Below, in pieces: positions 1 through 8,049 of a stretch of DNA of 64,000 nt. Below the pieces are notes generated by a model. That model was given only the letters and a program-made list of their open reading frames with translations, made no database searches and was not told the DNA's origin. This stretch comes from Psychroserpens algicola (GTDB taxonomy: Bacteria; Bacteroidota; Bacteroidia; Flavobacteriales; Flavobacteriaceae). Each line of letters begins with the position of its first letter. The stretch's first letter is position 1. The stretch lies in contig NZ_JACNMJ010000004.1 of assembly GCF_014526325.1 (NCBI RefSeq), forward strand, positions 62,001 through 126,000. Reading direction: 5' to 3'. A program made the translations under genes and the position numbers.

Positions 1-17
1 AGATATTTTAGTGTATA

Positions 18-51
18 AAAAAAAGCCCAACCTTTCGATTGAGCTTTTTTT
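18..51 (-). terminator. Rho-independent terminator of the OmpA-like gene
   Basis: An A7-GC arm (18-26) pairs with a GC-T7 arm (43-51). An inner C-A-A/T-T-G stretch extends the stem past one C-A mismatch. On the minus strand the hairpin ends in a U-run, about 20 bases after the stop of the gene ending at 72. Confidence 0.75.
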
Positions 52-71
52 ATTTAAGACTTTATTGGGAA

Positions 72-929
72 TTAATTTCCAGCTGATAAATTTTTCATTT
101 CTTCTTCAACCATTTCATAGAACTGGTCAATTTTAGGTAAAACAACGATTCGAGTTCGTCTGTTTTTTGCTTTATTTTCAGCAGTATCATTTTCAACTAA
201 AGGTACATAGTAACTACGACCAGCAGCAATTAATTGTTGCGGATTTACCTCTAATTCTTCAAGCACACGAACAACAGATGTTGCACGTTTAACACTTAAA
301 TCCCAGTTGTCAACTAATACACCTTTAGAATAAGGTACGTTATCTGTGTGAGATTCTACCATTGCTTCAAAGTTTGGCTTGCTGTTAATTACAGCGGCTA
401 CTTTTGCCAATACTTCTTTGGCTCTATCAGTAACATTATAGCTACCAGATTTAAATAATAATTTGTCTGCAATAGAAATAAATACAACGCCTTTTTCTAC
501 ATTAACCTCAATATCAGGATCGCTAATACCAACAGCTTTCTTTAAGCTGGATACAATAGCTAAAGTAACACTGTCTTTTTTAGTTAGCGCATCTTGTAAA
601 CGTGTAATTTTTAAATCTCTTTCTTTTAAACTTTCTAAAGATTTTTCAAGATTTTCAGCACCTTTTTGAGTTAAGGTTGTTAAATTTCCTTTAGTATCAA
701 TTAAGTCTTGATTAGCCTTTCGTAAATCTTCAAGCTGATCTTTCATAGTTTCCACACGTGCCACTGCTGCAGCTTTATCAGACAAGCAACTGTTTAGTTT
801 AACAGTAGCAGAATTTAATAAGTCTTGAGTTTCTTTTTGCTTTTCTTCAAGTGCCATATATTCTTTCTTTGATACACATGAAGTCAAAATAAACATCCCA
901 GCAACACTTAATAGCATTAATTTTTTCAT
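72..929 (-). CDS. OmpA/MotB-domain lipoprotein
   Basis: This is a 285-residue outer-membrane lipoprotein likely to tie the envelope to peptidoglycan. The N-terminus is a lipoprotein signal ending in L-T-S-C (about residues 15-18). Residues about 20-120 are charged and heptad-like, which suggests a coiled coil. The C-terminal 130 residues are an OmpA-like domain with the S-H-T-D-N motif and the N-K-A-K-N-R-R-T-R-I stretch that binds diaminopimelate in this family. The gene stands alone, with a promoter-like TAATTTTG upstream and a terminator right after it. The partner proteins are not visible. Confidence 0.9.
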   Translation of the reverse strand: MKKLMLLSVAGMFILTSCVSKKEYMALEEKQKETQDLLNSATVKLNSCLSDKAAAVARVETMKDQLEDLRKANQDLIDTKGNLTTLTQKGAENLEKSLESLKERDLKITRLQDALTKKDSVTLAIVSSLKKAVGISDPDIEVNVEKGVVFISIADKLLFKSGSYNVTDRAKEVLAKVAAVINSKPNFEAMVESHTDNVPYSKGVLVDNWDLSVKRATSVVRVLEELEVNPQQLIAAGRSYYVPLVENDTAENKAKNRRTRIVVLPKIDQFYEMVEEEMKNLSAGN

Positions 930-982
930 AATTGATTTTAAAATTTAGTTATAAAATTTCTTTGTTCATTTTTAGAACATTT

Positions 983-990
983 CAAAATTA
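983..990 (-). promoter_or_regulatory. Putative -7 element of the OmpA-like gene
   Basis: The minus strand reads TAATTTTG, matching the Bacteroidota -7 consensus TAnnTTTG. It lies 54 bases before the start codon. No clear TTG -33 element is seen at the usual distance. Confidence 0.4.
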
Positions 991-1049
991 GATAAAAGAA
1001 CTATTGGTATTAGCTTATTTAACTAAAATTTTAACACATTTACTAACAA

Positions 1050-2030
1050 TTAGAAATGGCGACGTTTTTTAAGGAAATATGACCATAGGATTGACGTCCT
1101 TTCATAGTAATTTGGCACTAATTGCGACTGCCTTCTCTGCTTTAAAAGTTTAGGAAGATGCGAATAGTAACTGAAATGTGCTCTGAGAATTGCCCAGAGA
1201 TGAGAGAATTTTAAGTTTATTAAAAACCTCATGGCTGCAACACCATCTAAAACAAGTCTGATAGTTATAATTCCGAAGAGAAAACCATGAGCATTTTTTG
1301 TGATAGTAAACAGGTTATTTCTAAAATTGAGATATGTTTTTTGAGGATTGCTGGCATGTAATGTTGCGCCACCAACATGGTAAACTGTTGATGTGCCAAT
1401 GTATGTTGCTTGGTGTCCTAAGTTGTATGCTCTCCAGCATAGGTCAATTTCTTCAAAGTGGGCAAAGTAGGATTCATCAAAACCATTGAGGTGGTTAAAG
1501 ACTGATTTTCTGATAAAAAAGCAAGCGCCAGAAGCCCAAAATATAGACGTTGAATCATCGTACTGTCCATGATCTTTTTCTACAGTATCGAACACACGAC
1601 CTCTGCAATAGGCATAACCATATTTATCTACAAAGCCACCTGCAGCTCCTGCATATTCAAAATATGATTTGTTTTTATAATCCAAAATTTTAGGTTGGAT
1701 TATGGCAGTGTGTTTATTGGTGTCAAATTCAGCTATAACAGGAGTGAGCCAGTTTGCAGTGACTTTAATATCGCTATTAAGTAAGCAAAATAGTTCAGCA
1801 TCAATATGTTTTAAGGCATCATTATAACCTTTGGCATAGCCTCCGTTTATGGTGTTTTGTATGATGTGAACTTGCGGAAAGTTTTCTTGTAAAAATGTAA
1901 CAGAATTATCTGTCGAAGCATTATCTGCTACATATACAGTAGCGTCTTGTGAATGTTGAAGCACAGAAGGCAAGAATTGCTCCAGCAATTGTTGCCCGTT
2001 CCAGTTGAGTATGACGACAGCTAGTTTCAT
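1050..2030 (-). CDS. Family 2 glycosyltransferase
   Basis: This 326-residue protein is a GT-A fold glycosyltransferase, probably of the rhamnosyltransferase (WbbL-like) type that adds sugars to surface polysaccharide. The start V-V-I-L-N-W-N-G and the V-A-D-N-A-S-T-D-N-S stretch (residues 34-43) are the nucleotide-sugar pocket, and N-S-D at 85-87 takes the place of DXD. A W-A-S-G-A-C-F-F-I-R stretch and F-D-E-S-Y-F-A-H-F-E-E-I-D-L follow, as usual in the acceptor half. The C-terminal 90 residues are basic and partly hydrophobic, so the protein may sit on the membrane. Its ATG overlaps the stop of the upstream nuclease-like gene by 4 bases, so the two are co-translated. Acceptor and donor cannot be told. 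Confidence 0.9.
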   Translation of the reverse strand: MKLAVVILNWNGQQLLEQFLPSVLQHSQDATVYVADNASTDNSVTFLQENFPQVHIIQNTINGGYAKGYNDALKHIDAELFCLLNSDIKVTANWLTPVIAEFDTNKHTAIIQPKILDYKNKSYFEYAGAAGGFVDKYGYAYCRGRVFDTVEKDHGQYDDSTSIFWASGACFFIRKSVFNHLNGFDESYFAHFEEIDLCWRAYNLGHQATYIGTSTVYHVGGATLHASNPQKTYLNFRNNLFTITKNAHGFLFGIITIRLVLDGVAAMRFLINLKFSHLWAILRAHFSYYSHLPKLLKQRRQSQLVPNYYERTSILWSYFLKKRRHF

Positions 2031-2473
2031 TTATAATCAGGAATAGATTTTAGAAACTCATAGCGTTCCTTTTCAAAATCCATCACGCAATAATAATGAT
2101 TAATTCCGTTAGTTACCATCAAATAACTCGCATTTAGCGCTAAGTTATAGCGTGCAATTTGATCAAAAGTACTTTGATTTATCTTAATTTTATATGATTT
2201 ACATTCAACAATGAGGAGTATACTTCCGTTGGGATTAAATACAACAATATCATAGCGCTTGGTTAAGCCATTCACTTTGAGTTCTTTTTCAACATTAATT
2301 AACGATTTAGGATAATTTTTATGTTGAATTAAATACTGCACACAGTTTTGGCGAACCCATTCTTCAGGTTGTAAAACAATGAATTTTTTACGAATCTCAT
2401 CGAAAATAGAAACTTTATTTTCGTTACTTTTGAAACGGAATAAAAACTTTGGAAAATTGAGTTCTTGCAGCAA
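2027..2473 (-). CDS. HsdR N-terminal-like PD-(D/E)XK nuclease domain protein
   Basis: The 148-residue protein matches the stand-alone type I restriction R-subunit N-terminal domain family (HSDR_N_2). A PD-(D/E)XK core is visible: E62, D75 in R-Y-D-I-V-V-F, then E90-C91-K92 on the next strand. No helicase or HsdM/HsdS partner is nearby, so it is not a restriction system; the role is unknown. The start is TTG at 2473, because no ATG or GTG exists near the N-terminus and a strong promoter ends about 20 bases upstream. It is divergent from holA and overlaps the glycosyltransferase start. Confidence 0.75.
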   Translation of the reverse strand: MLQELNFPKFLFRFKSNENKVSIFDEIRKKFIVLQPEEWVRQNCVQYLIQHKNYPKSLINVEKELKVNGLTKRYDIVVFNPNGSILLIVECKSYKIKINQSTFDQIARYNLALNASYLMVTNGINHYYCVMDFEKERYEFLKSIPDYK

Positions 2474-2492
2474 AGCGAATACAGATTTTCCT

Positions 2493-2523
2493 CAAAGTTA
2501 CTCTACTAAAATTGAAATCCAAA
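2493..2523 (-). promoter_or_regulatory. Strong Bacteroidota-type promoter for the HsdR_N-like gene
   Basis: On the minus strand TTTG (2523-2520) is followed by 19 bases and TAACTTTG (2500-2493), a full match to the TTTG-N19-TAnnTTTG consensus. The predicted transcript start is near 2486, giving a leader of about 13 bases to the TTG start at 2473. Confidence 0.65.
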
Positions 2524-2575
2524 AGCACTATCTGTTTTTTTGGATGATATAACACAGTTAAAGGATTTTCACAGT

Positions 2576-3580
2576 TTGGACGAGGTAAAAAAAATAGTAG
2601 CCGATATAAAAAAAGGAAATATTAAACCCATTTATTTATTAATGGGAGAAGAGCCTTATTATATTGATGCAATTTCAAATTATATAGAGAAAAACGTCCT
2701 CGCTGAAGAAGAGAAAGGCTTTAATCAAATGGTGCTTTATGGTCGTGATATTACTGTAGATGATATTGTAAATCATGCTAAACGATATCCAATGATGGCT
2801 GAGCGCCAAGTTATTATTGTTAAGGAAGCTCAGGATTTATCACGAACAATAGAAAAACTGGTAAGCTATACCGATCAGCCTCAACCAACAACGGTTCTGG
2901 TTCTAAATTATAAGTACAAAAAAATAGATAAACGTAAGGCGATTTACAAATCGATTAAGAAATCGGGTGTTGTTTTTGAAAGTAAAAAGCTTTATGAAAA
3001 TCAGGTTGCCGAATGGATTCGTCGTGTATTAGCTAGTCAAAAATATACCATTTCCCCAAAAGCTGCTCAAATGCTTGTTGAGTTTTTAGGAACCGATTTA
3101 AGCAAGATTAATAACGAGCTCGAAAAATTAAAAATAGTATTGCCTGAAGGGACACAAATTTCTGCAGCGCATATAGAAGAGAATATTGGAATTAGTAAGG
3201 ATTATAATAATTTTGAATTGCGTAAAGCTATTGGAGAACGCAATACTGCTAAAGCATTTAAGATTATTAATTATTTTGCCGACAATCCAAAAGATAACCC
3301 AATGGTTATAACTGTTTCGTCGTTGTTTAATTTTTTTTCACAGTTATTACATTTTCATGGTTTACATGATAAATCACCTAGAAATGTCGCTTCGGCATTG
3401 AAAATCAATCCTTATTTTGTGAATGAATACATTTCTGCGGCTCGCAATTTTCCGATGAAAAAAGTAAGTCAGGTTGTCGCTTCACTTCGCGAATTTGATG
3501 TTAAAGGTAAAGGCGTGAATTCTAATTCGGTACCACATGGCGACCTCTTAAAAGAGCTACTCGTACATATTTTTAATTAG
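2576..3580 (+). CDS. holA: DNA polymerase III subunit delta
   Basis: This is the clamp-loader delta subunit, which opens the beta sliding clamp for loading. Landmarks are I-K-P-I-Y-L-L-M-G-E-E-P-Y-Y-I-D near the N-terminus, K-L-Y-E-N-Q-V-A-E-W-I at the domain border, and the helical C-terminal collar domain with L-L-K-E-L-L-V at the end. The open frame reaches back to a TTG at 2540. I prefer the TTG at 2576 (M-D-E-V-K-K-I-V-A-D-I), which fits the usual flavobacterial N-terminus and gives 334 residues. No ATG start exists. The gene is divergent from the HsdR_N-like gene. Confidence 0.85.
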   Translation: MDEVKKIVADIKKGNIKPIYLLMGEEPYYIDAISNYIEKNVLAEEEKGFNQMVLYGRDITVDDIVNHAKRYPMMAERQVIIVKEAQDLSRTIEKLVSYTDQPQPTTVLVLNYKYKKIDKRKAIYKSIKKSGVVFESKKLYENQVAEWIRRVLASQKYTISPKAAQMLVEFLGTDLSKINNELEKLKIVLPEGTQISAAHIEENIGISKDYNNFELRKAIGERNTAKAFKIINYFADNPKDNPMVITVSSLFNFFSQLLHFHGLHDKSPRNVASALKINPYFVNEYISAARNFPMKKVSQVVASLREFDVKGKGVNSNSVPHGDLLKELLVHIFN

Positions 3581-3704
3581 TTTTAAGACTCCTTAACACT
3601 ATCTATTAAATCTTCGTTAAACCCTTGAAACTATTGGGTTTTTACTATCAATTTGGTTATACTGTATATATATAATTATTAACAATTAAAATTAAAATAC
3701 AGAC

Positions 3705-4265
3705 ATGAACAATTTAGAAGGAAAGACTGTTGCGATATTAGCAACTAATGGATTTGAAGAAAGTGAATTAGAATCACCAATGAATGCCTTAAAAGAAGCT
3801 GGAGCACATGTAGACATTGTTTCAGAGTCGTCTGGTGAAATTAAATCCTGGGCTGATGGTAATTGGAGTAAAGCCTATACCGTAGATAAAACTTTGGATC
3901 AGGTGTCAGAATCTGATTATAATGCTTTAGTGCTACCTGGTGGTGTTATTAACCCAGATCAGTTGAGACGTAATGAAACAGCAATACGTTTTGTAAAGTC
4001 GTTCTTTGCGAATAAGAAACCTGTTGCAGCTATTTGTCACGCGCCATGGATACTGGCAGAGGCTGATGTATTACAAGGTCGTAAAGTGACCTCGTTTAAC
4101 TCTATTAAACGAGATTTGGTGAATGCAGGAGCCAAATGGGAAGATAGCGAAGTAGTTGTCGATGAAGGTTTGATAACTAGTAGAAACCCAAATGATTTGC
4201 CAGCATTTAATGCTAAATTGGTAGAAGAAGTTTATGAAGGCAAGCATAAAATGCAAACCGCATAA
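3705..4265 (+). CDS. DJ-1/PfpI family protein
   Basis: This 186-residue protein belongs to the class I glutamine amidotransferase-like PfpI/YhbO group, whose members act as stress proteins or proposed glyoxal/deglycase enzymes. The nucleophile elbow is A-I-C-H-A-P-W with Cys111, and the family features A-T-N-G-F-E-E-S-E-L near the N-terminus, L-P-G-G-V and the ending T-S-R-N-P-N-D-L-P-A-F are all present. It is monocistronic and closed by a perfect terminator. The substrate is unknown. Confidence 0.9.
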   Translation: MNNLEGKTVAILATNGFEESELESPMNALKEAGAHVDIVSESSGEIKSWADGNWSKAYTVDKTLDQVSESDYNALVLPGGVINPDQLRRNETAIRFVKSFFANKKPVAAICHAPWILAEADVLQGRKVTSFNSIKRDLVNAGAKWEDSEVVVDEGLITSRNPNDLPAFNAKLVEEVYEGKHKMQTA

Positions 4266-4283
4266 TTTATACTTTATATATTG

Positions 4284-4317
4284 AAAAAGCAGAATCATAA
4301 CGATTCTGCTTTTTTTT
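4284..4317. terminator. Bidirectional terminator
   Basis: A perfect 13-bp stem (4284-4296 with 4302-4314) has a 5-base loop, A-run on the left and T-run on the right. It serves the DJ-1 gene on the plus strand and the membrane protein gene ending at 4316 on the minus strand. Confidence 0.9.
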
Positions 4318-4738
4318 ATGTAGATGAAGATGTCCTTTTTACAGCTAATGTTCCACCGAGCCATGCCATTGGAATATAGGCAAGAAGTATATCAGCTATT
4401 GTGAACCATGTTGGTCCTGAGAGCATATAATTTACCATAATTCCACCAATGAGGAATAAAACACCAATAGCCAGTGCGAATTTCATTTTATGACTGACGG
4501 CAATACTTGCAGCGATTAGTGCTCCAACAAAAGTTCCTAATGCATGAGCTAAAAACGGAAAAATAAAATATTTAGCATCTAACGTGGGCATTACCTGAGC
4601 CATTGCATCCATATCGTTGATGTCGACACCGTTAATAGGAACTATCTTATGACCAGCCATGATTAATCCCATGTTGACAAAGCTACCAACAAGCCAACCA
4701 ATAATAACAGCCAGAATATTTCTTAATATTGGATTCAT
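4316..4738 (-). CDS. Small integral membrane protein, unknown function
   Basis: The 140-residue protein has about four hydrophobic segments (near residues 7-29, 58-80, 87-107 and 113-132) separated by a short acidic loop (N-D-M-D-A-M). I recognise no enzyme motif; it resembles unnamed membrane proteins common in flavobacteria. Its stop codon lies inside the T-run of the shared terminator, so the gene uses the same hairpin as the DJ-1 gene that faces it. Confidence 0.7.
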   Translation of the reverse strand: MNPILRNILAVIIGWLVGSFVNMGLIMAGHKIVPINGVDINDMDAMAQVMPTLDAKYFIFPFLAHALGTFVGALIAASIAVSHKMKFALAIGVLFLIGGIMVNYMLSGPTWFTIADILLAYIPMAWLGGTLAVKRTSSST

Positions 4739-4806
4739 AATATGTGATTTAGTTAGTTTAATATATGGTTAAATGCATCATGCTTCTAAGTCATGCTACT
4801 TGTTTA

Positions 4807-5163
4807 CTAATAACTTTTAAGTTTTTTAAATTTTACTTTAGCTTCAGATGGTAAGGTGCTTTCAAGATACAATTTGAAACCTAATAATAATCTTAGTTCT
4901 TTGGTGTTTCCAATGTCTAGAGGGATTGACTTTGTTGTTTTTCCTTCCTTGTTTTGAATTTTAATAATCAAGTTATTTTCTCCAGAATTTTCAATAATGA
5001 CAAGGCTGTTGTGATCTGGATATGGATTTATTACAGCATTTTGATCGACAGATTTATCTGTTACTCTTATCGTTTGTGTAGGGCTGAAATCTGAAGTGGA
5101 TTGCGCAAAAGCATGGTGTTGGGCAATGCACAAAAAGACAATTATTGGATATACATATTTCAT
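4807..5163 (-). CDS. Secreted protein, unknown function
   Basis: The 118-residue protein starts with a Sec signal peptide ending A-F-A-Q (about residue 21). The mature part of about 97 residues is rich in beta-type sequence (S-L-V-I-I-E-N-S-G-E-N-N-L-I-I-K) and basic at the C-terminus. No domain is recognised. It is likely periplasmic and monocistronic. Confidence 0.6.
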   Translation of the reverse strand: MKYVYPIIVFLCIAQHHAFAQSTSDFSPTQTIRVTDKSVDQNAVINPYPDHNSLVIIENSGENNLIIKIQNKEGKTTKSIPLDIGNTKELRLLLGFKLYLESTLPSEAKVKFKKLKSY

Positions 5164-5291
5164 CGAATTTGGGTAATTTAAGTTAAACGTAAGTTAAGTT
5201 GTATCATTATAAATATACAAATTATCTTTTTTAGAGTGAATTTGAAAGTCGAAATATTAGATTAATAGCTGTTTACGGCTCTTAAAGTAGG

Positions 5292-5771
5292 CTATAATGC
5301 CTCAATGTCTTCAAGTATGATGGTGTAGTCATATTGTAGGTCTTCATGAAGTTTTACTATTTTTTTTCTTACAGCTTCTATCGTTCGGTCATAAATATTG
5401 AATAAGGTTGTATTGCGTTTTATAGATGGAGACATCGTTTTAAGTTTCTTACAAAAATAGAGTAGAAGTTCAATTTCAGTTTCTTTGTTAAGCGAGTATC
5501 GGATATACTTTTTGGTTGTTCTTAAGATTTTGCGAACACTCTTTTTTATGTAGAAATAACTATTAGTGTTTATAGCTTCAAATTGCTCGTCAATCTCTTC
5601 TTTTACAGTTTCAATATAACCAGCTTCACTATCGGCTTCAAACAGTAAGTAGGTGAGGAGTTCTTTATTTTCCTTTTTAAAACGAGATAAACGTAAGCAA
5701 AGTTCAGCTAACTCTTCATTAGATTTATGTTTGAGTTCTTTTCTAATAGTGACTACCGAAACCGCTTTCAT
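5292..5771 (-). CDS. Cytoplasmic helical protein, unknown function
   Basis: This 159-residue protein has no signal peptide or membrane segment. It is highly charged (K/E-rich) and predicted nearly all-helical, with leucine spacing such as E-E-L-A-E-L-C-L-R-L-S-R-F and E-I-E-L-L-L-Y-F-C-K-K-L. I know of similar unnamed proteins in Flavobacteriaceae but no function. No partner gene is close. Confidence 0.65.
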   Translation of the reverse strand: MKAVSVVTIRKELKHKSNEELAELCLRLSRFKKENKELLTYLLFEADSEAGYIETVKEEIDEQFEAINTNSYFYIKKSVRKILRTTKKYIRYSLNKETEIELLLYFCKKLKTMSPSIKRNTTLFNIYDRTIEAVRKKIVKLHEDLQYDYTIILEDIEAL

Positions 5772-5802
5772 ATCATATAGATTTATATAAGGTCAATATA
5801 CT

Positions 5803-5831
5803 AAAAAAGGCCACCAATATGGAAGCCTTTT
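5803..5831 (-). terminator. Terminator after the HsdR-unrelated helical-protein gene's upstream region
   Basis: On the minus strand an AAAAGGC arm (5831-5825) pairs with GCCTTTT (5811-5805), followed by further T. The loop is 13 bases. It lies about 25 bases after the stop of the secreted protein gene that ends at 5855, which is the gene it serves. Confidence 0.65.
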
Positions 5832-5854
5832 GTTATAGGAATTTAAATCAATCA

Positions 5855-7288
5855 TTAGTTGCAAGCGCTATACTCATCAACAATGACTTTTAAGTTTTCA
5901 AAATTGCTCAAATCAAATTCTTGATTATTAATATCTTCAGAAAGTGATTTACAAGATTTGATGAACTTTGCCAAAGCATTTGATACTTTTTCATTTTTTC
6001 GGTCATCAATCATAAAACCTACTTTAGTATCTGCGAATTTTAAAACATAGGTTTCAGGCTCACCTGGTTTTGATAATACTTTATGCTCACCTTTGTTATA
6101 TTCTATCTTGTAGAAATATGAATTATCGAATCCGAGATTACCAGCATTGGATAATTTTTTTAACGCATTACCTTTGGTTTTCATACCGTAGAACATCTGT
6201 TCTTCACCATCTACAGTTGCCGCGAACATAATATTATTTCTTGCAGCAAAACGTTTTGTACGTAAGCGGCCTTTGTCATTATTGTATTTAATACTGACAA
6301 ATTTACCATACTTATCAATGGTGTTCATATCATATAAATCGCTTTCCTGTTGCGTGGGATCTAGTTGTAATTCTTCAAAAATGGCATAAATTGTTCCTGT
6401 GTATTTTGTACCGTCTTCATCTATGACATATCCAGGCACACCATAAAGGTTGATGCTGTTTTCTTTAGCAACTTTTACTTTTTCATTATGTAATCGTGCT
6501 TTGTATGCTTTAGCTTCATGTCCTAATGTATAATCTCTTCCTAATAGTTCTTCAACAAAAATCTGAGCAAATGATCTAGAGAATCGACCAGTCATCATTG
6601 TTCTAGAACCATGGTCGAATTCAAAATCTTCATCAGTAAATGTTTTTGCTTTTACAGTCGTGCATGTCGAACAGCCTGTTGCAGTTCCTATAAGGATTCC
6701 ATCCAAATCTGTAACACTGTAGCTATTATTTCCGTAGGACACACGACCCATAATTTTTGTTCCGGTAGCACCTCCAAATAGAATGGTTCCGTCATCTTTT
6801 ACAAATGGATTATACTGGCCAATTTTAGCATCACGTTCAGCTTGATCATTTTTGGCTGCAATTACTGTTTTTGCATATGTATGACTTAAGACTTCACGTT
6901 CTTCAGCAAAAAAGGCATCTACAGCTTTCATGTCTATGCCATCTGTAGTAATTAACTTGTATTTGGCACTAAGCAGTTTGATGATTAATTTTGTCGGACT
7001 GAAGGATGTCATTAGTACTTCATAAGGAATTTCTGTTTTTGTTCCATCAACAGCGGTCAGTTCAAGCCACTGAAAACCTTCAGTAGTCGATGCCGACATG
7101 CCTTTAAAAACCACATCAAATGCTTTTTCTCCTGAAAGTGTAGAGAATAAATAATTGTCGCGTAGTTCAGTATCTACTTTTGCTACTTCTTTTCCGTCGA
7201 AAGTCACAATGCCTTTCTTAACTTTAATTTTTTGAGTAAAACTGAGTATTGGTAAAGCTAATAATGCTATTACAATAATTTTTTTCAT
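5855..7288 (-). CDS. Large secreted protein, unknown function
   Basis: A 477-residue protein with a Sec signal (M-K-K-I-I-V-I-A-L-L-A-L-P-I-L-S, cleaved near F-T-Q). The frame opens at 7300, but the ATG at 7288 puts the lysines directly before the hydrophobic core and is preferred. The mature part is mostly beta/mixed, with a C-S-T-C-T-T pair mid-protein that could form a disulfide or bind metal, and a last Cys in the C-terminal E-Y-S-A-C-N. I recognise no family. It stands alone with its own terminator. Confidence 0.65.
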   Translation of the reverse strand: MKKIIVIALLALPILSFTQKIKVKKGIVTFDGKEVAKVDTELRDNYLFSTLSGEKAFDVVFKGMSASTTEGFQWLELTAVDGTKTEIPYEVLMTSFSPTKLIIKLLSAKYKLITTDGIDMKAVDAFFAEEREVLSHTYAKTVIAAKNDQAERDAKIGQYNPFVKDDGTILFGGATGTKIMGRVSYGNNSYSVTDLDGILIGTATGCSTCTTVKAKTFTDEDFEFDHGSRTMMTGRFSRSFAQIFVEELLGRDYTLGHEAKAYKARLHNEKVKVAKENSINLYGVPGYVIDEDGTKYTGTIYAIFEELQLDPTQQESDLYDMNTIDKYGKFVSIKYNNDKGRLRTKRFAARNNIMFAATVDGEEQMFYGMKTKGNALKKLSNAGNLGFDNSYFYKIEYNKGEHKVLSKPGEPETYVLKFADTKVGFMIDDRKNEKVSNALAKFIKSCKSLSEDINNQEFDLSNFENLKVIVDEYSACN

Positions 7289-7320
7289 AATTGAGTTCAA
7301 TAAAATTCGAATTATCTCAT

Positions 7321-7340
7321 ATCTGAAAAATATTTCAGAT
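7321..7340. promoter_or_regulatory. Perfect inverted repeat upstream of the 477-residue secreted protein
   Basis: ATCTGAAA and TTTCAGAT (7321-7328, 7333-7340) form an 8-bp perfect inverted repeat around AATA, 33 bases before the start codon. The position suits an operator or a leader hairpin. Confidence 0.3.
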
Positions 7341-7393
7341 CAAGAGCCGAAAATACAACAATTAAGTTGCACATATAGTTATGTGTTTCTTTT

Positions 7394-7657
7394 TTACAGA
7401 TTGTAGTGTTTTCTGATAGTTTTTTTAACTTTCACTAATCTGACAATACCAATAATGAGAAGTATTAAAGAGACAATAATTAAAATGATACCGTAAGATT
7501 TTAAGTCGGAAAAAAATTCGAGTTTTAAAATGGTAACACCTGTACCCAAAATGACCAGAAAGGTTCTAAAATAGGCTAAAAATGTACGTTCATTTGCTAA
7601 TTTTGTTCGCTCTATAGCCAGCCAATCTCGTGTAATAAGAGGGTTTTCCTTACTCAT
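7394..7657 (-). CDS. DUF202 (YidH-like) membrane protein
   Basis: The 87-residue protein shows the DUF202 signature L-A-I-E-R-T-K-L-A-N-E-R-T-F-L-A-Y-F-R-T followed by two transmembrane helices (about 33-50 and 55-75). The family's function is not established. Its start codon meets the DoxX stop (shared base 7657), so it is the last gene of a three-gene operon with the DoxX and methyltransferase genes. Confidence 0.9.
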   Translation of the reverse strand: MSKENPLITRDWLAIERTKLANERTFLAYFRTFLVILGTGVTILKLEFFSDLKSYGIILIIVSLILLIIGIVRLVKVKKTIRKHYNL

Positions 7658-8037
7658 TATTTTTTCATGCCATCAATGGAGTATTTTCCTGCTCCAGTTA
7701 GAAATAATACCAGAAATGCTATAAAGAAAAGTAAAGCATGCTCTTTAGTCGCCAAATCATCCTTAGCATGAATTACAAAAGCGGCAACAAACATGGTAAT
7801 AAATGCTGGAATAGCAGCCCATTTTGTTTTAAAACCTATGATTAGTAAAACAGGAGCTAGGACTTCGCCAATTAAGGCAAGAATGAGTGATATGGTTGGT
7901 CCAACACCTATTGGGTCTCCAAAATCTGAAGGATTAGATAACATGCTTAATTTAGGAATGCCATGTGTTAGCATAAACCCGCCAAAACCTACTCTTAGGA
8001 TGAGTAGGGCTAAATCTGTGAAGTTTCTTTTCATCAT
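7657..8037 (-). CDS. DoxX family membrane protein
   Basis: A 126-residue, four-helix inner-membrane protein of the DoxX/YphA family. The typical L-L-I-L-R-V-G-F-G-G-F-M-L-T-H-G-I-P-K-L start, the P-I-G-V-G-P turn and the H-A-K-D-D-L-A loop are present. Members are linked to quinone or thiosulfate redox chemistry, but most are unassigned. It begins 12 bases after the methyltransferase stop and abuts the DUF202 gene. Confidence 0.9.
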   Translation of the reverse strand: MMKRNFTDLALLILRVGFGGFMLTHGIPKLSMLSNPSDFGDPIGVGPTISLILALIGEVLAPVLLIIGFKTKWAAIPAFITMFVAAFVIHAKDDLATKEHALLFFIAFLVLFLTGAGKYSIDGMKK

Positions 8038-8049
8038 AATAAAAAATGT

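Noticed and set aside
463-669. Plus-strand 68-codon frame opposite the OmpA-like gene
   Set aside because: It lies wholly inside a well-supported gene on the other strand and has no recognised family.
2027-2473. Part of a type I restriction-modification system
   Set aside because: Only the N-terminal nuclease-like domain is present; no helicase, HsdM or HsdS gene lies nearby.
4071-4364. 97-codon minus-strand frame across the end of the DJ-1 gene
   Set aside because: It overlaps the DJ-1 coding region and runs through the two-way terminator; it has no protein-like family pattern.
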